The position numbers and the translations under genes are program-made. 18,724 nucleotides of DNA from JAAYJM01 sp964498585 (GTDB lineage Bacteria; Bacteroidota; Ignavibacteria; Kapaibacteriales; UBA2268). The notes under the pieces are model-generated. The model searched no databases. It saw nothing but the letters and a program-made list of their open reading frames with translations, and was not told where the DNA came from. Positions 1 to 6,648 of the stretch are shown here, one piece after another; positions within the stretch are counted from its first letter, which is position 1; each line of letters opens with the position of its first letter. The stretch is taken from the NCBI GenBank assembly GCA_964498585.1, contig CAZCHH010000065.1:1-18724 (forward strand), written 5' to 3'.

Positions 1-342
1 GCTCGAAACGATAATGGTTTCGGTCCATTCGGGGAAATATTGGAGCAGTGGTATTATGCCGTGCTTCCTCCCGCTTCCAATCTTCAAATTAGCGATACCG
101 AAGTTGAGCCGGGCAAATACAATTTAACTTGGGATGCCGTTCCCACCGCTACGGAATATTCAATTTACCGCTCAGTTGTGGAAAACGGACAGCCATTTGC
201 CGATTTTTCCCTTCAGGGCAAAACCGCAGAACCAAATTTCCTTATTAGCTTAGAAGCCGGCAGACGCAATTATTTTCGTGTGAACACGAAAAACCAGACG
301 CAATATGCGTTGCCCAGCGAGGAGGTTTGGGTGGAAATTTAA
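1..342 (+). CDS. C-terminal part of a fibronectin type III repeat protein (5' end outside the window)
   Basis: Frame 1 is open from the first base to a TAA at 340-342, so this is the last 113 residues of a longer protein; the ATG-less upstream residues belong to it. The first residues (A-R-N-D-N-G-F-G-P-F-G) look like the closing strand of one FN3 domain. The following ~80 residues form another, with the pattern L-T-W-D-A-V-P, A-T-E-Y-S-I-Y-R and Y-F-R-V typical of FN3 strands B, C and F. Such arrays are usually extracellular or surface modules of large adhesins or enzymes. The protein stops right after the FN3 domain with no T9SS sorting tail. Codon choice is richer in G and C (gcc, ggc, ccg) than in the genes that follow, which may point to a different history. 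The catalytic or main part of the protein cannot be judged. Confidence 0.7.
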   Translation, partial: ARNDNGFGPFGEILEQWYYAVLPPASNLQISDTEVEPGKYNLTWDAVPTATEYSIYRSVVENGQPFADFSLQGKTAEPNFLISLEAGRRNYFRVNTKNQTQYALPSEEVWVEI

Positions 343-373
343 TTGATAATTGATAATTGACAATTGATAATTG
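343..373. repeat. Heptanucleotide tandem array (ttgataa, 4.4 copies)
   Basis: Immediately after the stop codon of the FN3 gene lie four consecutive 7-base units, ttgataa, ttgataa, ttgacaa and ttgataa, plus a partial ttg. The period is exactly seven. It resembles the other heptamer arrays at 641-661, 2832-2859 and 18586-18668 in period and in lying at a gene edge. Confidence 0.8.
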
Positions 374-383
374 TTTTTTTCTT

Positions 384-457
384 GTCATTCTGAAGCGAAG
401 AATCTCACAAGTCATTGTTTCAAAAGAGTTTGAGATTCTTCACTTCGTTCAGAATGA
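384..457. repeat. Dispersed hairpin (REP/MITE-like) element, copy 1
   Basis: The left arm starting gtcattctgaa (384) and the right arm ending ttcagaatgac (457) are inverted repeats of 24 and 28 bases. They match along their length except for a 4-base length difference, and enclose a loop of about 22 bases. A diverged copy including the loop occurs at 12021-12099. It lies between convergent genes, so it could also act as a transcription barrier. Similar elements are, as I recall, common in intergenic regions of this bacterial group. Confidence 0.75.
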
Positions 458-472
458 CCGACAAAAGTAAAG

Positions 473-529
473 ATGTCATTGGTAACCCCCGATAATGGTC
501 TTCTTTTATTGGAGGATTACCAATGACAT
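473..529. repeat. Second inverted repeat in the fn3-tmk convergent gap
   Basis: Arms atgtcattggtaaccccc (473-490) and its partner (512-529) pair at 16 of 18 positions around a 21-base loop. There is no strong T-tract after it on either strand, so it is not a textbook intrinsic terminator. Its place between convergent genes still makes a 3'-end or attenuation role plausible. I saw no second copy. The rest of 343-650 is AT-rich and shows no gene. Confidence 0.6.
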
Positions 530-640
530 TTATATTTGCATTTAAATAAGCAATGTAGTATATGTTTTTTTAAAAATTAATTTTTTTGTGGAAATGAATC
601 ATTCAGAAATTAGCTTATTCATTATGGGCAATACTAATTT

Positions 641-661
641 TCATTAATCATTAATCATTAA
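641..661. repeat. Heptanucleotide tandem array (tcattaa x3) across the tmk stop codon
   Basis: Three exact copies of tcattaa run through 641-647, 648-654 and 655-661. The tmk stop codon (651-653 on the minus strand) lies inside the array, so the last residues of thymidylate kinase are encoded by it. Gain or loss of a 7-base unit would alter the extreme C-terminus or the stop. Confidence 0.8.
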
Positions 662-1277
662 AAATGATTCTATTAATTATTTTCTTTGATACATTGCCAG
701 TAGGTTCTTCAGAGCTAATTTTAAAAAAACGCTTTGGATTGTCAACTGAGATTTGTTCAAATCCATTAATCACGCGTTTAAAGAAATCATCTCCTGCTTG
801 TTCAAATCGGTCAAATTCTGTTTTATCAGTTCTACTTTTAGAAATTTCTAATGAAACAGAAAGATAAATAGTCAAATCAGGAATTAAACCATTACTTGCA
901 ATACTATTACATTTTTTTACATCTTCTAAATTAAGTCCGCGTCCATATCCCTGATAAGCGAGAGTAGAATCGAAAAATCTATCGCATATTACAATTTTTC
1001 CATTATTTAAAGCTGGTCTAATAATCTCTTGCACCAGAACAGAGCGTGCAGAATTGAAAAGCAATAATTCTGAAACTGGAGAAATTTGATTTTTTGAATG
1101 CAGAAGAATATTTCTAATCATTTCAGAAATTTCTGTTCCTCCCGGCTCTCTGACAGTAATGACTTCGTAATTATTTTCAATTAGAAATTTTTTTAAAAGT
1201 TCAATTTGAGTTGTTTTACCACAACCATCAATTCCTTCAAATGTAATGAAAAGCGGAGTTTTTATTTTAAAATCCAT
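651..1277 (-). CDS. tmk: Thymidylate kinase
   Basis: This cytosolic enzyme transfers phosphate from ATP to dTMP to give dTDP, an essential step of dTTP synthesis. The 208-residue length is normal for the family. Visible motifs in order: the P-loop G15-I-D-G-C-G-K-T-T23, the dTMP-binding R-E-P-G-G-T at 43-48, D-R-F-F-D-S-T at 99-105, Y-Q-G-Y-G-R-G at 108-114, and a LID region around 149-159 ending D-R-F-E. The ATG start is placed 14 residues before the P-loop, as expected. Its start overlaps the end of the upstream secreted-protein gene by 11 bases, so the two are probably translated from one mRNA. No clear Shine-Dalgarno is present. The stop codon lies inside a heptamer repeat array. Confidence 0.97.
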   Translation of the reverse strand: MDFKIKTPLFITFEGIDGCGKTTQIELLKKFLIENNYEVITVREPGGTEISEMIRNILLHSKNQISPVSELLLFNSARSVLVQEIIRPALNNGKIVICDRFFDSTLAYQGYGRGLNLEDVKKCNSIASNGLIPDLTIYLSVSLEISKSRTDKTEFDRFEQAGDDFFKRVINGFEQISVDNPKRFFKISSEEPTGNVSKKIINRIIFND

Positions 1278-2607
1278 AGTCTATTAAATGCTTTTGAATA
1301 TCATTAACATAAATATTATGAGCATTTCCATACCATTTATTAAATGGAATCAATACTAAAGAACCGAAGGTAGAGGGATTTGCATGAGAAAAGGAAGAAG
1401 TAGCAATTTGCTTTTCTTCTTCAGGCCGCCATTCGCTGTCAATATCACAATAAACTAAAGTACAGCCGATTTCATAAGAATTTCTGTCATTTAAAGGAAG
1501 CGATTCGAAGCCAAGAAAATTAAATGGTATTCGGAACTTTAATTCAAAGCCCTTGTCTTTCAAGCTTGAAGTTACTTTTATACTGTTTACGGCATCCTGC
1601 TGATAACTTTCAACATCATCAGTAGAGCTTATTTCCTTAACGAAAGCTCTTTTATCGTAGAAATTACCGGGATAAAATTTAAGGCAGTAAATTCCACTTT
1701 TTATTTTGCTGTTTAATAGTATAGAATCTTTTGCCCAGTTGAAAAAACGGCCTCCGATAGAGTCTGGAGCATTCAAATCAAACCATACTTCAAGATAATC
1801 ACAAATACAGGTATCACATTTTGGAAATACTAATTTGTCATCACGAATATCAACAGTAAAATAAAGGAATTCATCGCAATAAGCAGATTTTACAGAGTAA
1901 GACGCATCATCATCGCCTTGCCAGTAATAAGCTCCTTTATGGACATATTCAATTGAATTTGCAATCGCATCTATATTGTATGGATGATAAAGAAGTTTGC
2001 CACGGGAATAAGATGGAATTGTTAAATAATTTGTTTGGAAAAGGTCTTGTCCGTTGCGGGTAGTATAAATTTTTTCTGTATTTAAAAGAGTATAATAATT
2101 GCGATATGTTTCTCTTGTATAATTGCTAAAGCGGAATGTAGAAAAATAATCAATTAAAAAGATTGAACCAGTTTCATAACGATAGCCATCAATTTTCCAA
2201 TTGAATTCTTTTTTCTTTTGAGTAACAAAACAGGTATTGTCCTTTATAACAATGCCAATTTCTAATGGTAACTCAAAATACTCATAGCTGAACTGGGATA
2301 CTTTTTCAAGAAAACCATCAATATCAACAAAAAGGTAAACCTGGACAATGCGTTTTTTTTCAAGTGAAAGTTTTACTGTAAAAGCTAAATCATTTACATT
2401 ATCACCAGAAAAATCACCAACATCCCAACCCCAGACAGTAAAACGACTTCCCATTGGTAATTGCTTTGGAATATCAGAAATTAACTCTTCTGCGAAAAAT
2501 GGAAGCAATTTCTTTTCAAATTCTGGATAATCTATTCCAGATTGCGACAAAAGATTATCTGAAGATGCAAGTATAAATAATAATATAATTAATAAAGTTC
2601 TTTTCAT
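1267..2607 (-). CDS. Secreted protein with FG-GAP-like segment and CBM9/DOMON-like domain
   Basis: The 446-residue product starts with a typical signal peptide (M-K-R-T-L-L-I-I-L-L-F, cleavage near residue 22), so it is exported. I chose the ATG at 2607 over the TTG at 2631 because it gives a clean signal peptide and a promoter-like element overlaps the TTG. Around residues 64-76, D-F-S-G-D-N-V-N-D-L-A resembles an FG-GAP/VCBS calcium-loop repeat. Residues ~225-425 look like a CBM9/DOMON-type beta sandwich, with W-Q-G-D-D-D-A, a Y-C-D-E-F-L-Y-F-T-V-D strand, D-Y-L-E-V-W-F-D-L-N and later F-E-L-K-F-R-I-P. Family members bind carbohydrates or haem, but the ligand here is unknown and the assignment is by pattern only. 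Two cysteines in C-D-T-C-I-C could form a disulfide or bind metal. It is the first gene of a pair with tmk, which it overlaps by 11 bases; no functional link is evident. Confidence 0.72.
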   Translation of the reverse strand: MKRTLLIILLFILASSDNLLSQSGIDYPEFEKKLLPFFAEELISDIPKQLPMGSRFTVWGWDVGDFSGDNVNDLAFTVKLSLEKKRIVQVYLFVDIDGFLEKVSQFSYEYFELPLEIGIVIKDNTCFVTQKKKEFNWKIDGYRYETGSIFLIDYFSTFRFSNYTRETYRNYYTLLNTEKIYTTRNGQDLFQTNYLTIPSYSRGKLLYHPYNIDAIANSIEYVHKGAYYWQGDDDASYSVKSAYCDEFLYFTVDIRDDKLVFPKCDTCICDYLEVWFDLNAPDSIGGRFFNWAKDSILLNSKIKSGIYCLKFYPGNFYDKRAFVKEISSTDDVESYQQDAVNSIKVTSSLKDKGFELKFRIPFNFLGFESLPLNDRNSYEIGCTLVYCDIDSEWRPEEEKQIATSSFSHANPSTFGSLVLIPFNKWYGNAHNIYVNDIQKHLIDYGF

Positions 2608-2628
2608 AAATTCTAATTTAATTTTTTC

Positions 2629-2636
2629 CAAATATA
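2629..2636 (-). promoter_or_regulatory. Possible -7 element (TATATTTG) for the minus-strand operon
   Basis: Read on the minus strand, TATATTTG fits the Bacteroidota -7 consensus TAnnTTTG about 21 bases before the ATG at 2607. No good -33 TTTG is found at 19-20 bases, so support is partial. Confidence 0.3.
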
Positions 2637-2714
2637 CAAATTTTTACTCATAATTTCTAAAATGAATTGGAAAAACATATTCATTTTAACGTTTCTTTTT
2701 ATAAATCATTTTAC

Positions 2715-2745
2715 TTTGCATTTCAATTTGTTTTTAGTATTTTTG
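2715..2745 (+). promoter_or_regulatory. Bacteroidota-type promoter upstream of the wsp-like pair
   Basis: TTTG at 2715-2718 is followed after exactly 19 bases by TATTTTTG at 2738-2745, a full match to the TTTG-N19-TAnnTTTG pattern of the primary sigma factor in this group. Transcription would begin near 2752 and leave a leader of about 120 bases before the ATG at 2872. The heptamer array at 2832-2859 lies in that leader. Confidence 0.5.
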
Positions 2746-2831
2746 AACGCTATTAATTTTTTTTCTTTAATCCTTATTATAATTATTAAAATTAATTTTA
2801 TTTTTAAACTATAAATCATAAACAAAAAACC

Positions 2832-2859
2832 ATTAACAATTAATAATTAACCATTAACA
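2832..2859. repeat. Heptanucleotide tandem array (attaac-like, 4 copies) in the cheB leader
   Basis: Four contiguous 7-base units, attaaca, attaata, attaacc and attaaca, end 12 bases before the ATG of the CheB-like gene. No Shine-Dalgarno is visible between the array and the start, so the array occupies the ribosome-binding neighbourhood. Confidence 0.7.
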
Positions 2860-2871
2860 ATTATCTAATAT

Positions 2872-3888
2872 ATGAGAATAGCAATAGTCAACGATTCACA
2901 ACTAGAAATAGAAGTATTGAAGAAAATAAGCACATCAACATTGGAACATAAAGTTGTATGGATTGCAAGAAACGGTGAAGAAGCTGTAAGGAAATGCAGA
3001 GAAGATAAACCGGATTTGATTTTAATGAATATGATGATGCCTGTAATGGATGGCTTAGCCGCAACCAAACAAATTATGAAGGAAAATCCTTGCGCTATTC
3101 TTATTGTTACTTCTTCAATAAAAGGAAAAGAAGGACTTATTTTCGAAGCTATGGGTTCTGGTGCTATTGATGTTATTAGCACTCCAGTTGTGGGGCTTTC
3201 GCAAAATCTTTCAAGTGATAATGAATTAATAAAAAAAATATCAATAATTAGCAAATTAATAAACCAAACTAAAGAAAATAAAGAGCAAACTAATCTTAAA
3301 CAAAGCGTTTTTGCAACGACATCTTTAATAGTTATCGGCTCTTCTACTGGTGGTCCAAAAATTTTAGCAAAAATCCTTTCTGCCCTTCCGAAAGAAATTA
3401 ATACTTCAATTATAATAATTCAACACGTTGATTCACAATTTGCTACCGGATTTGTTTCATGGCTAAACGAGCAAACAAAATTAGAAGTAGTTATTGCAAA
3501 AGAAGGAATGAAGCCGGAAATAAATGTTGTTTATGTTGCCGGTACAAATGACCACTTAATCTTAACATCTGACAGAACATTTAAATATGTCGAAGAACCA
3601 AAGAATTATCATTACCGTCCTTCTGTTGATGTATTTTTTGATAGTGTTGCAAGGAATTGGCTAACAAGAGATTTAGCTATATTATTAACTGGTATGGGAG
3701 CCGATGGCGCTAATGGTTTGTTAACATTAAAGAAAATGGGCTGGCACACTATTGCCCAAAATGAAGCTACTTCTATTGTATATGGTATGCCTAAAGCTGC
3801 GTTTGAGTTAGATGCAGCAATCGAAATTCTTTCAACTGAAAAAATTACAGAAGCAATTATTAGATTTATAAATACAAGGAGAAATTAA
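2872..3888 (+). CDS. WspF-type CheB protein-glutamate methylesterase with Asn at the phosphoacceptor position
   Basis: CheB enzymes remove methyl groups from (or deamidate) chemoreceptor glutamates. The 338-residue protein has a receiver domain (1-~110), a linker (~110-148) and a complete CheB catalytic domain (150-338). The catalytic triad is visible: S158 in G-S-S-T-G-G, H185 in Q-H-V and D278 in G-M-G-A-D-G. The conserved H-Y-R-P-S-V-D-V is at 247-254. The receiver opens I-V-N-D-S and contains V-V-W-I-A-R-N-G-E-E-A-V and P-V-M-D-G-L. From memory this resembles WspF of the Pseudomonas Wsp system more than classical CheB. Position 53, normally the phosphorylated Asp, is Asn (codon aat, 3028-3030), and the usual Lys near 104 is Thr. 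The receiver is therefore probably not phosphorylated in the normal way. The next gene begins one base after this stop codon. Confidence 0.9.
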   Translation: MRIAIVNDSQLEIEVLKKISTSTLEHKVVWIARNGEEAVRKCREDKPDLILMNMMMPVMDGLAATKQIMKENPCAILIVTSSIKGKEGLIFEAMGSGAIDVISTPVVGLSQNLSSDNELIKKISIISKLINQTKENKEQTNLKQSVFATTSLIVIGSSTGGPKILAKILSALPKEINTSIIIIQHVDSQFATGFVSWLNEQTKLEVVIAKEGMKPEINVVYVAGTNDHLILTSDRTFKYVEEPKNYHYRPSVDVFFDSVARNWLTRDLAILLTGMGADGANGLLTLKKMGWHTIAQNEATSIVYGMPKAAFELDAAIEILSTEKITEAIIRFINTRRN

Positions 3889-3889
3889 A

Positions 3890-5089
3890 ATGGCTGTTGA
3901 TTTAGCATCTGCACTATCATCTGGCTTATCAGATTTTAAAATTAAAGTTTTATTGGTTGATGACCAAGCTATTGTCGGCGAACAAGTAAAACGAATGCTT
4001 GCTCCGGAGGAAGACATCGAATTTTATTTTTGTCAAGACCCGAGCAAAGCATTGCAAACTGCAGTAGAAATATCCCCTACTGTTATTTTGCAAGACCTTG
4101 TTATGCCCGAAATTGAGGGTTTAACACTTGTAAGATTTTATAGGAATCATCCCAAACTCAAAGACATTCCAGTAATTGTCCTCTCTTCAAAAGAAGAAGC
4201 AACAACTAAAGCAGAATCTTTTGCGACTGGCTCTAATGATTATCTGGTTAAACTTCCAGACAGAATTGAACTTGTTGCCCGTATTCGCTACCACTCAAAA
4301 GGTTATATCAATCTTCTTCAAAGGAATGAGGCATTTTCTGCTCTGCAGGCAAGCCAAAAAGCTTTGGCTCAGGAGCTTGCTCAGGCAGGAGAATACTGCG
4401 TTTCTATTCTTCCAGAATTTATGAATACAAATCAAATTAAAACGTTCTGGAGATTTATCCCGTCAATTCAACTTGGTGGCGATATGTTCGGCTACCACTT
4501 TATTGATGAAGAACACTTCGCTTTTTATCTGCTTGATGTCTGCGGACATGGAGTTGGCTCTGCATTACTCGCCGTTTCTGCTATAAACTTTTTAAAAGCA
4601 CAAAAAACTTCAAGCATTGATTTTAGGAATCCAGTAGAAGTACTTTCAGGATTGAACAACACATTCCAAATGGCAGACAATAATCAGCTTTTCTTTACAA
4701 TGTGGTATGGCGTATTCAATATTAATACAAGGAATTTGAGCTATGCAAGTGCTGGTCATCCTCCTGCATTTCTTATTAAGCAAGATGGAAATACCGAGCA
4801 GTTAAGCAATGATAATTTTATTATAGGCGGTATGCCCTCTTTTCCTTTCACAAGTTCAACCATTCAATTAGATGAATCTTCAACAATTTACGTTTATTCA
4901 GACGGTTGTTACGAAATCCGAAAGCAAAATGAAGAAATGTGGCAGATTCAGGAATTTTTCGAGTTTATAAAACAAAATTCTAATCCAGCCAACAATGAAA
5001 TTGATGATTTATACAAATATGTAAAAGATTTACAGAGAACTGAAATCCTTGACGATGACTTCTCAATGATGAAGATTTGTTTTGTATAA
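3890..5089 (+). CDS. WspR-like receiver fused to a SpoIIE/PP2C-type serine phosphatase
   Basis: The protein has 399 residues. Residues ~18-140 form a receiver with intact D24-D25, phosphoacceptor D69 (V-I-L-Q-D-L-V-M-P), S99/S100 and K121 (D-Y-L-V-K-L-P-D). The strings L-L-V-D-D-Q-A-I-V-G-E, I-L-Q-D-L-V-M-P and A-R-I-R-Y-H-S strongly recall the WspR receiver. Instead of GGDEF, a coiled-coil-like linker (~142-172) leads to a SpoIIE/RsbU-type phosphatase (~185-399). Its metal-site motifs are all present: G-G-D198-M-F-G, L-D216-V-C-G-H-G, A-G-H-P-P (288-292), S-D338-G and D389-D390-F-S. Such enzymes dephosphorylate STAS anti-anti-sigma factors in partner-switching cascades. The start is supported by AAGGAG at 3876-3881, eight bases before the ATG. 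It is cotranscribed with the CheB-like gene (1-base gap). The kinase that would phosphorylate D69 is not in the window. Confidence 0.92.
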   Translation: MAVDLASALSSGLSDFKIKVLLVDDQAIVGEQVKRMLAPEEDIEFYFCQDPSKALQTAVEISPTVILQDLVMPEIEGLTLVRFYRNHPKLKDIPVIVLSSKEEATTKAESFATGSNDYLVKLPDRIELVARIRYHSKGYINLLQRNEAFSALQASQKALAQELAQAGEYCVSILPEFMNTNQIKTFWRFIPSIQLGGDMFGYHFIDEEHFAFYLLDVCGHGVGSALLAVSAINFLKAQKTSSIDFRNPVEVLSGLNNTFQMADNNQLFFTMWYGVFNINTRNLSYASAGHPPAFLIKQDGNTEQLSNDNFIIGGMPSFPFTSSTIQLDESSTIYVYSDGCYEIRKQNEEMWQIQEFFEFIKQNSNPANNEIDDLYKYVKDLQRTEILDDDFSMMKICFV

Positions 5090-5132
5090 AGGTGGATGCT
5101 TTAATTTTTTTAAAGTGAGAAAAAGGCATATA

Positions 5133-5161
5133 CTCCTTCCCAAGTAAAACTTGGGAAGGAG
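5133..5161. terminator. 13-bp perfect hairpin between convergent genes
   Basis: ctccttcccaagt (5133-5145) is perfectly complementary to 5149-5161 around a 3-base aaa loop. It lies in the 99-base gap between the phosphatase gene and the convergent propeller gene. Neither side has an immediate T-tract, so it is a likely 3'-end stabiliser or a weak bidirectional terminator. Confidence 0.55.
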
Positions 5162-5188
5162 CGAAAAAAAGCTAAAATTTTGTCTTTA

Positions 5189-6385
5189 TCATCTAATAAT
5201 TTGAAATATTTGGCATTTAGAAAATTCTTTTACTTTTATATTTAGAAAATAAACACCAGTAGGCAAATTCATAATATCAACATATAATTCTTTATTCATA
5301 TCTTCAAATACAAATTCTTTGACTTTCTGTCCCAAAGAATTGGAAATAGATATAATTACATTGCTTGAATTTTGCAGATTATGTCTTATTTTAATAAAAT
5401 CATTGCTCGGATTCGGATAAACACTAATTGAGTTAATGTCATTTGTTCCATCTGAAAGCACCGAAGTTATGTTGTGTTCTCTTCTGTAAGTACCAAGAGC
5501 AGTTCCGGCAAAGATATAATTTTCATTAAAAGCAAGGGCTTGAATAAAAATATTTTCAAGACCTTCGTTTGCAGTTATCCAATTGACACCCATATCTGTT
5601 GAGTAATAAAATCCATTATATGAAGAGCCGGCAAAAATAATATTCTCTTTAATAAGAATACTGTTGATTATTTTATTATTTAGTTCAGTACTGCATTCAG
5701 TCCAATTTTCACCATAATCTGTAGATAGAAATATACCACCTTCAGTTCCAATAAAAATATTATTATCATTGAAAGCAAATGACATTACGTGATTATTTAT
5801 GAGACCTTCATTTATTTGTTTCCAACTATTTCCATTGTCGGTTGATAAAAAAATGCCACGTATTGTGCCAGCAAATATATTTTCTCCATCAATAGCAATA
5901 GAATAAACGTAAAAGTTTTCAGAAAAAACATTATCAAGCAAGCTCCAATTATTCCCATTATCCGTTGATAAGAAAATTCCGATATAAGTTCCGGCAAAAA
6001 TGTAATCTCCTTTTATAGCTATCGATTTTACTTCTAAATTTGAAAGGCCATTGTTAACTTCTTGCCAGTCATTACCATCGTTTGTAGATACGAATATACC
6101 TAAACCTTCGGTGCCAACAAAGACATAATCACCATTAACAACAATTGTATTTACAAAGTTTGCTGCCAGATTATTTTTAATAGAAATCCAATCGCTACCA
6201 TTATTAGTAGAAAGAAAAATCCCATTGTAAGTGCTTACAAATAATTTACTCCCTCTTAATGCATAAGAACTTACAGTGCTTGTATTATCTCCGTTAACTA
6301 ATTCCCAATTTCCTGTAAACTGTGCTGTGCTTAGAGATGAAATCCAAAATAAACCTGCAAATAATAGATAAAAAATTTTTTTCAC
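5189..6385 (-). CDS. T9SS-secreted Asp-box (BNR/sortilin-like) beta-propeller protein
   Basis: This 398-residue exported protein starts with a signal peptide (M-K-K-I-F-Y-L-L-F-A, cleavage near A21). It contains six repeats of about 41 residues, each with an Asp-box S-T-[DN]-x-G-x-x-W at 59-66, 100-107, 140-147, 181-188, 221-228 and 262-269. Each is preceded by a F-[AV]-G-T-x-x-G-I-F strand. A degenerate seventh unit ends at ~300, fitting a seven-bladed propeller. Residues ~318-398 are a type A T9SS sorting domain (V-Y-P-N-P-S, G-V-Y-F-L-N-I). It should be secreted or surface-anchored. The start is a GTG at 6385, supported by an AGGA placed six bases upstream; a nearby ATG is out of frame. 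The propeller blades are similar at DNA level too and could recombine. The ligand is unknown. Confidence 0.9.
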   Translation of the reverse strand: MKKIFYLLFAGLFWISSLSTAQFTGNWELVNGDNTSTVSSYALRGSKLFVSTYNGIFLSTNNGSDWISIKNNLAANFVNTIVVNGDYVFVGTEGLGIFVSTNDGNDWQEVNNGLSNLEVKSIAIKGDYIFAGTYIGIFLSTDNGNNWSLLDNVFSENFYVYSIAIDGENIFAGTIRGIFLSTDNGNSWKQINEGLINNHVMSFAFNDNNIFIGTEGGIFLSTDYGENWTECSTELNNKIINSILIKENIIFAGSSYNGFYYSTDMGVNWITANEGLENIFIQALAFNENYIFAGTALGTYRREHNITSVLSDGTNDINSISVYPNPSNDFIKIRHNLQNSSNVIISISNSLGQKVKEFVFEDMNKELYVDIMNLPTGVYFLNIKVKEFSKCQIFQIIR

Positions 6386-6648
6386 TATAAATCCTCATAA
6401 ATTTATAAAAACACTATAAAATTACAAAAATGATGGATAAAATCAAAATAATTTCAATGAATGCCTTTTCAACTGTAGCTTAGAAATTAATAGCGAAATA
6501 ATTCTAAGAAATAAATGGGTTACAAGGATTTCTGAACGTATCAATTAACATAATAGAGTTGAATTAAAAAAAAAGAAATTATTTTGCTTTTTTTAATGAC
6601 TTTTTTATTATTTTTCATTTTTGAAGAAAATGGAAAATTATAATTTAT

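Noticed and set aside
343..661. Possible CRISPR array because of closely spaced repeats
   Set aside because: The repeats are contiguous heptamers or single hairpins, without spacers of regular length and without cas genes.
2608..2631. N-terminal extension of the secreted CBM9-like protein to a TTG at 2631
   Set aside because: It would put a charged stretch before the signal peptide and overlaps a promoter-like element; the ATG at 2607 gives a normal signal peptide.
2865..3254. 129-residue open frame on the minus strand inside the CheB-like gene
   Set aside because: It is antisense to a receiver domain with clear family motifs, has no recognisable domain and no ribosome-binding site; it reflects codon bias of the real gene.
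6386..6648. Possible riboswitch upstream of the first TonB receptor
   Set aside because: I looked for cobalamin-type or other conserved riboswitch cores; the region is AT-rich with no such motif and no strong stem.
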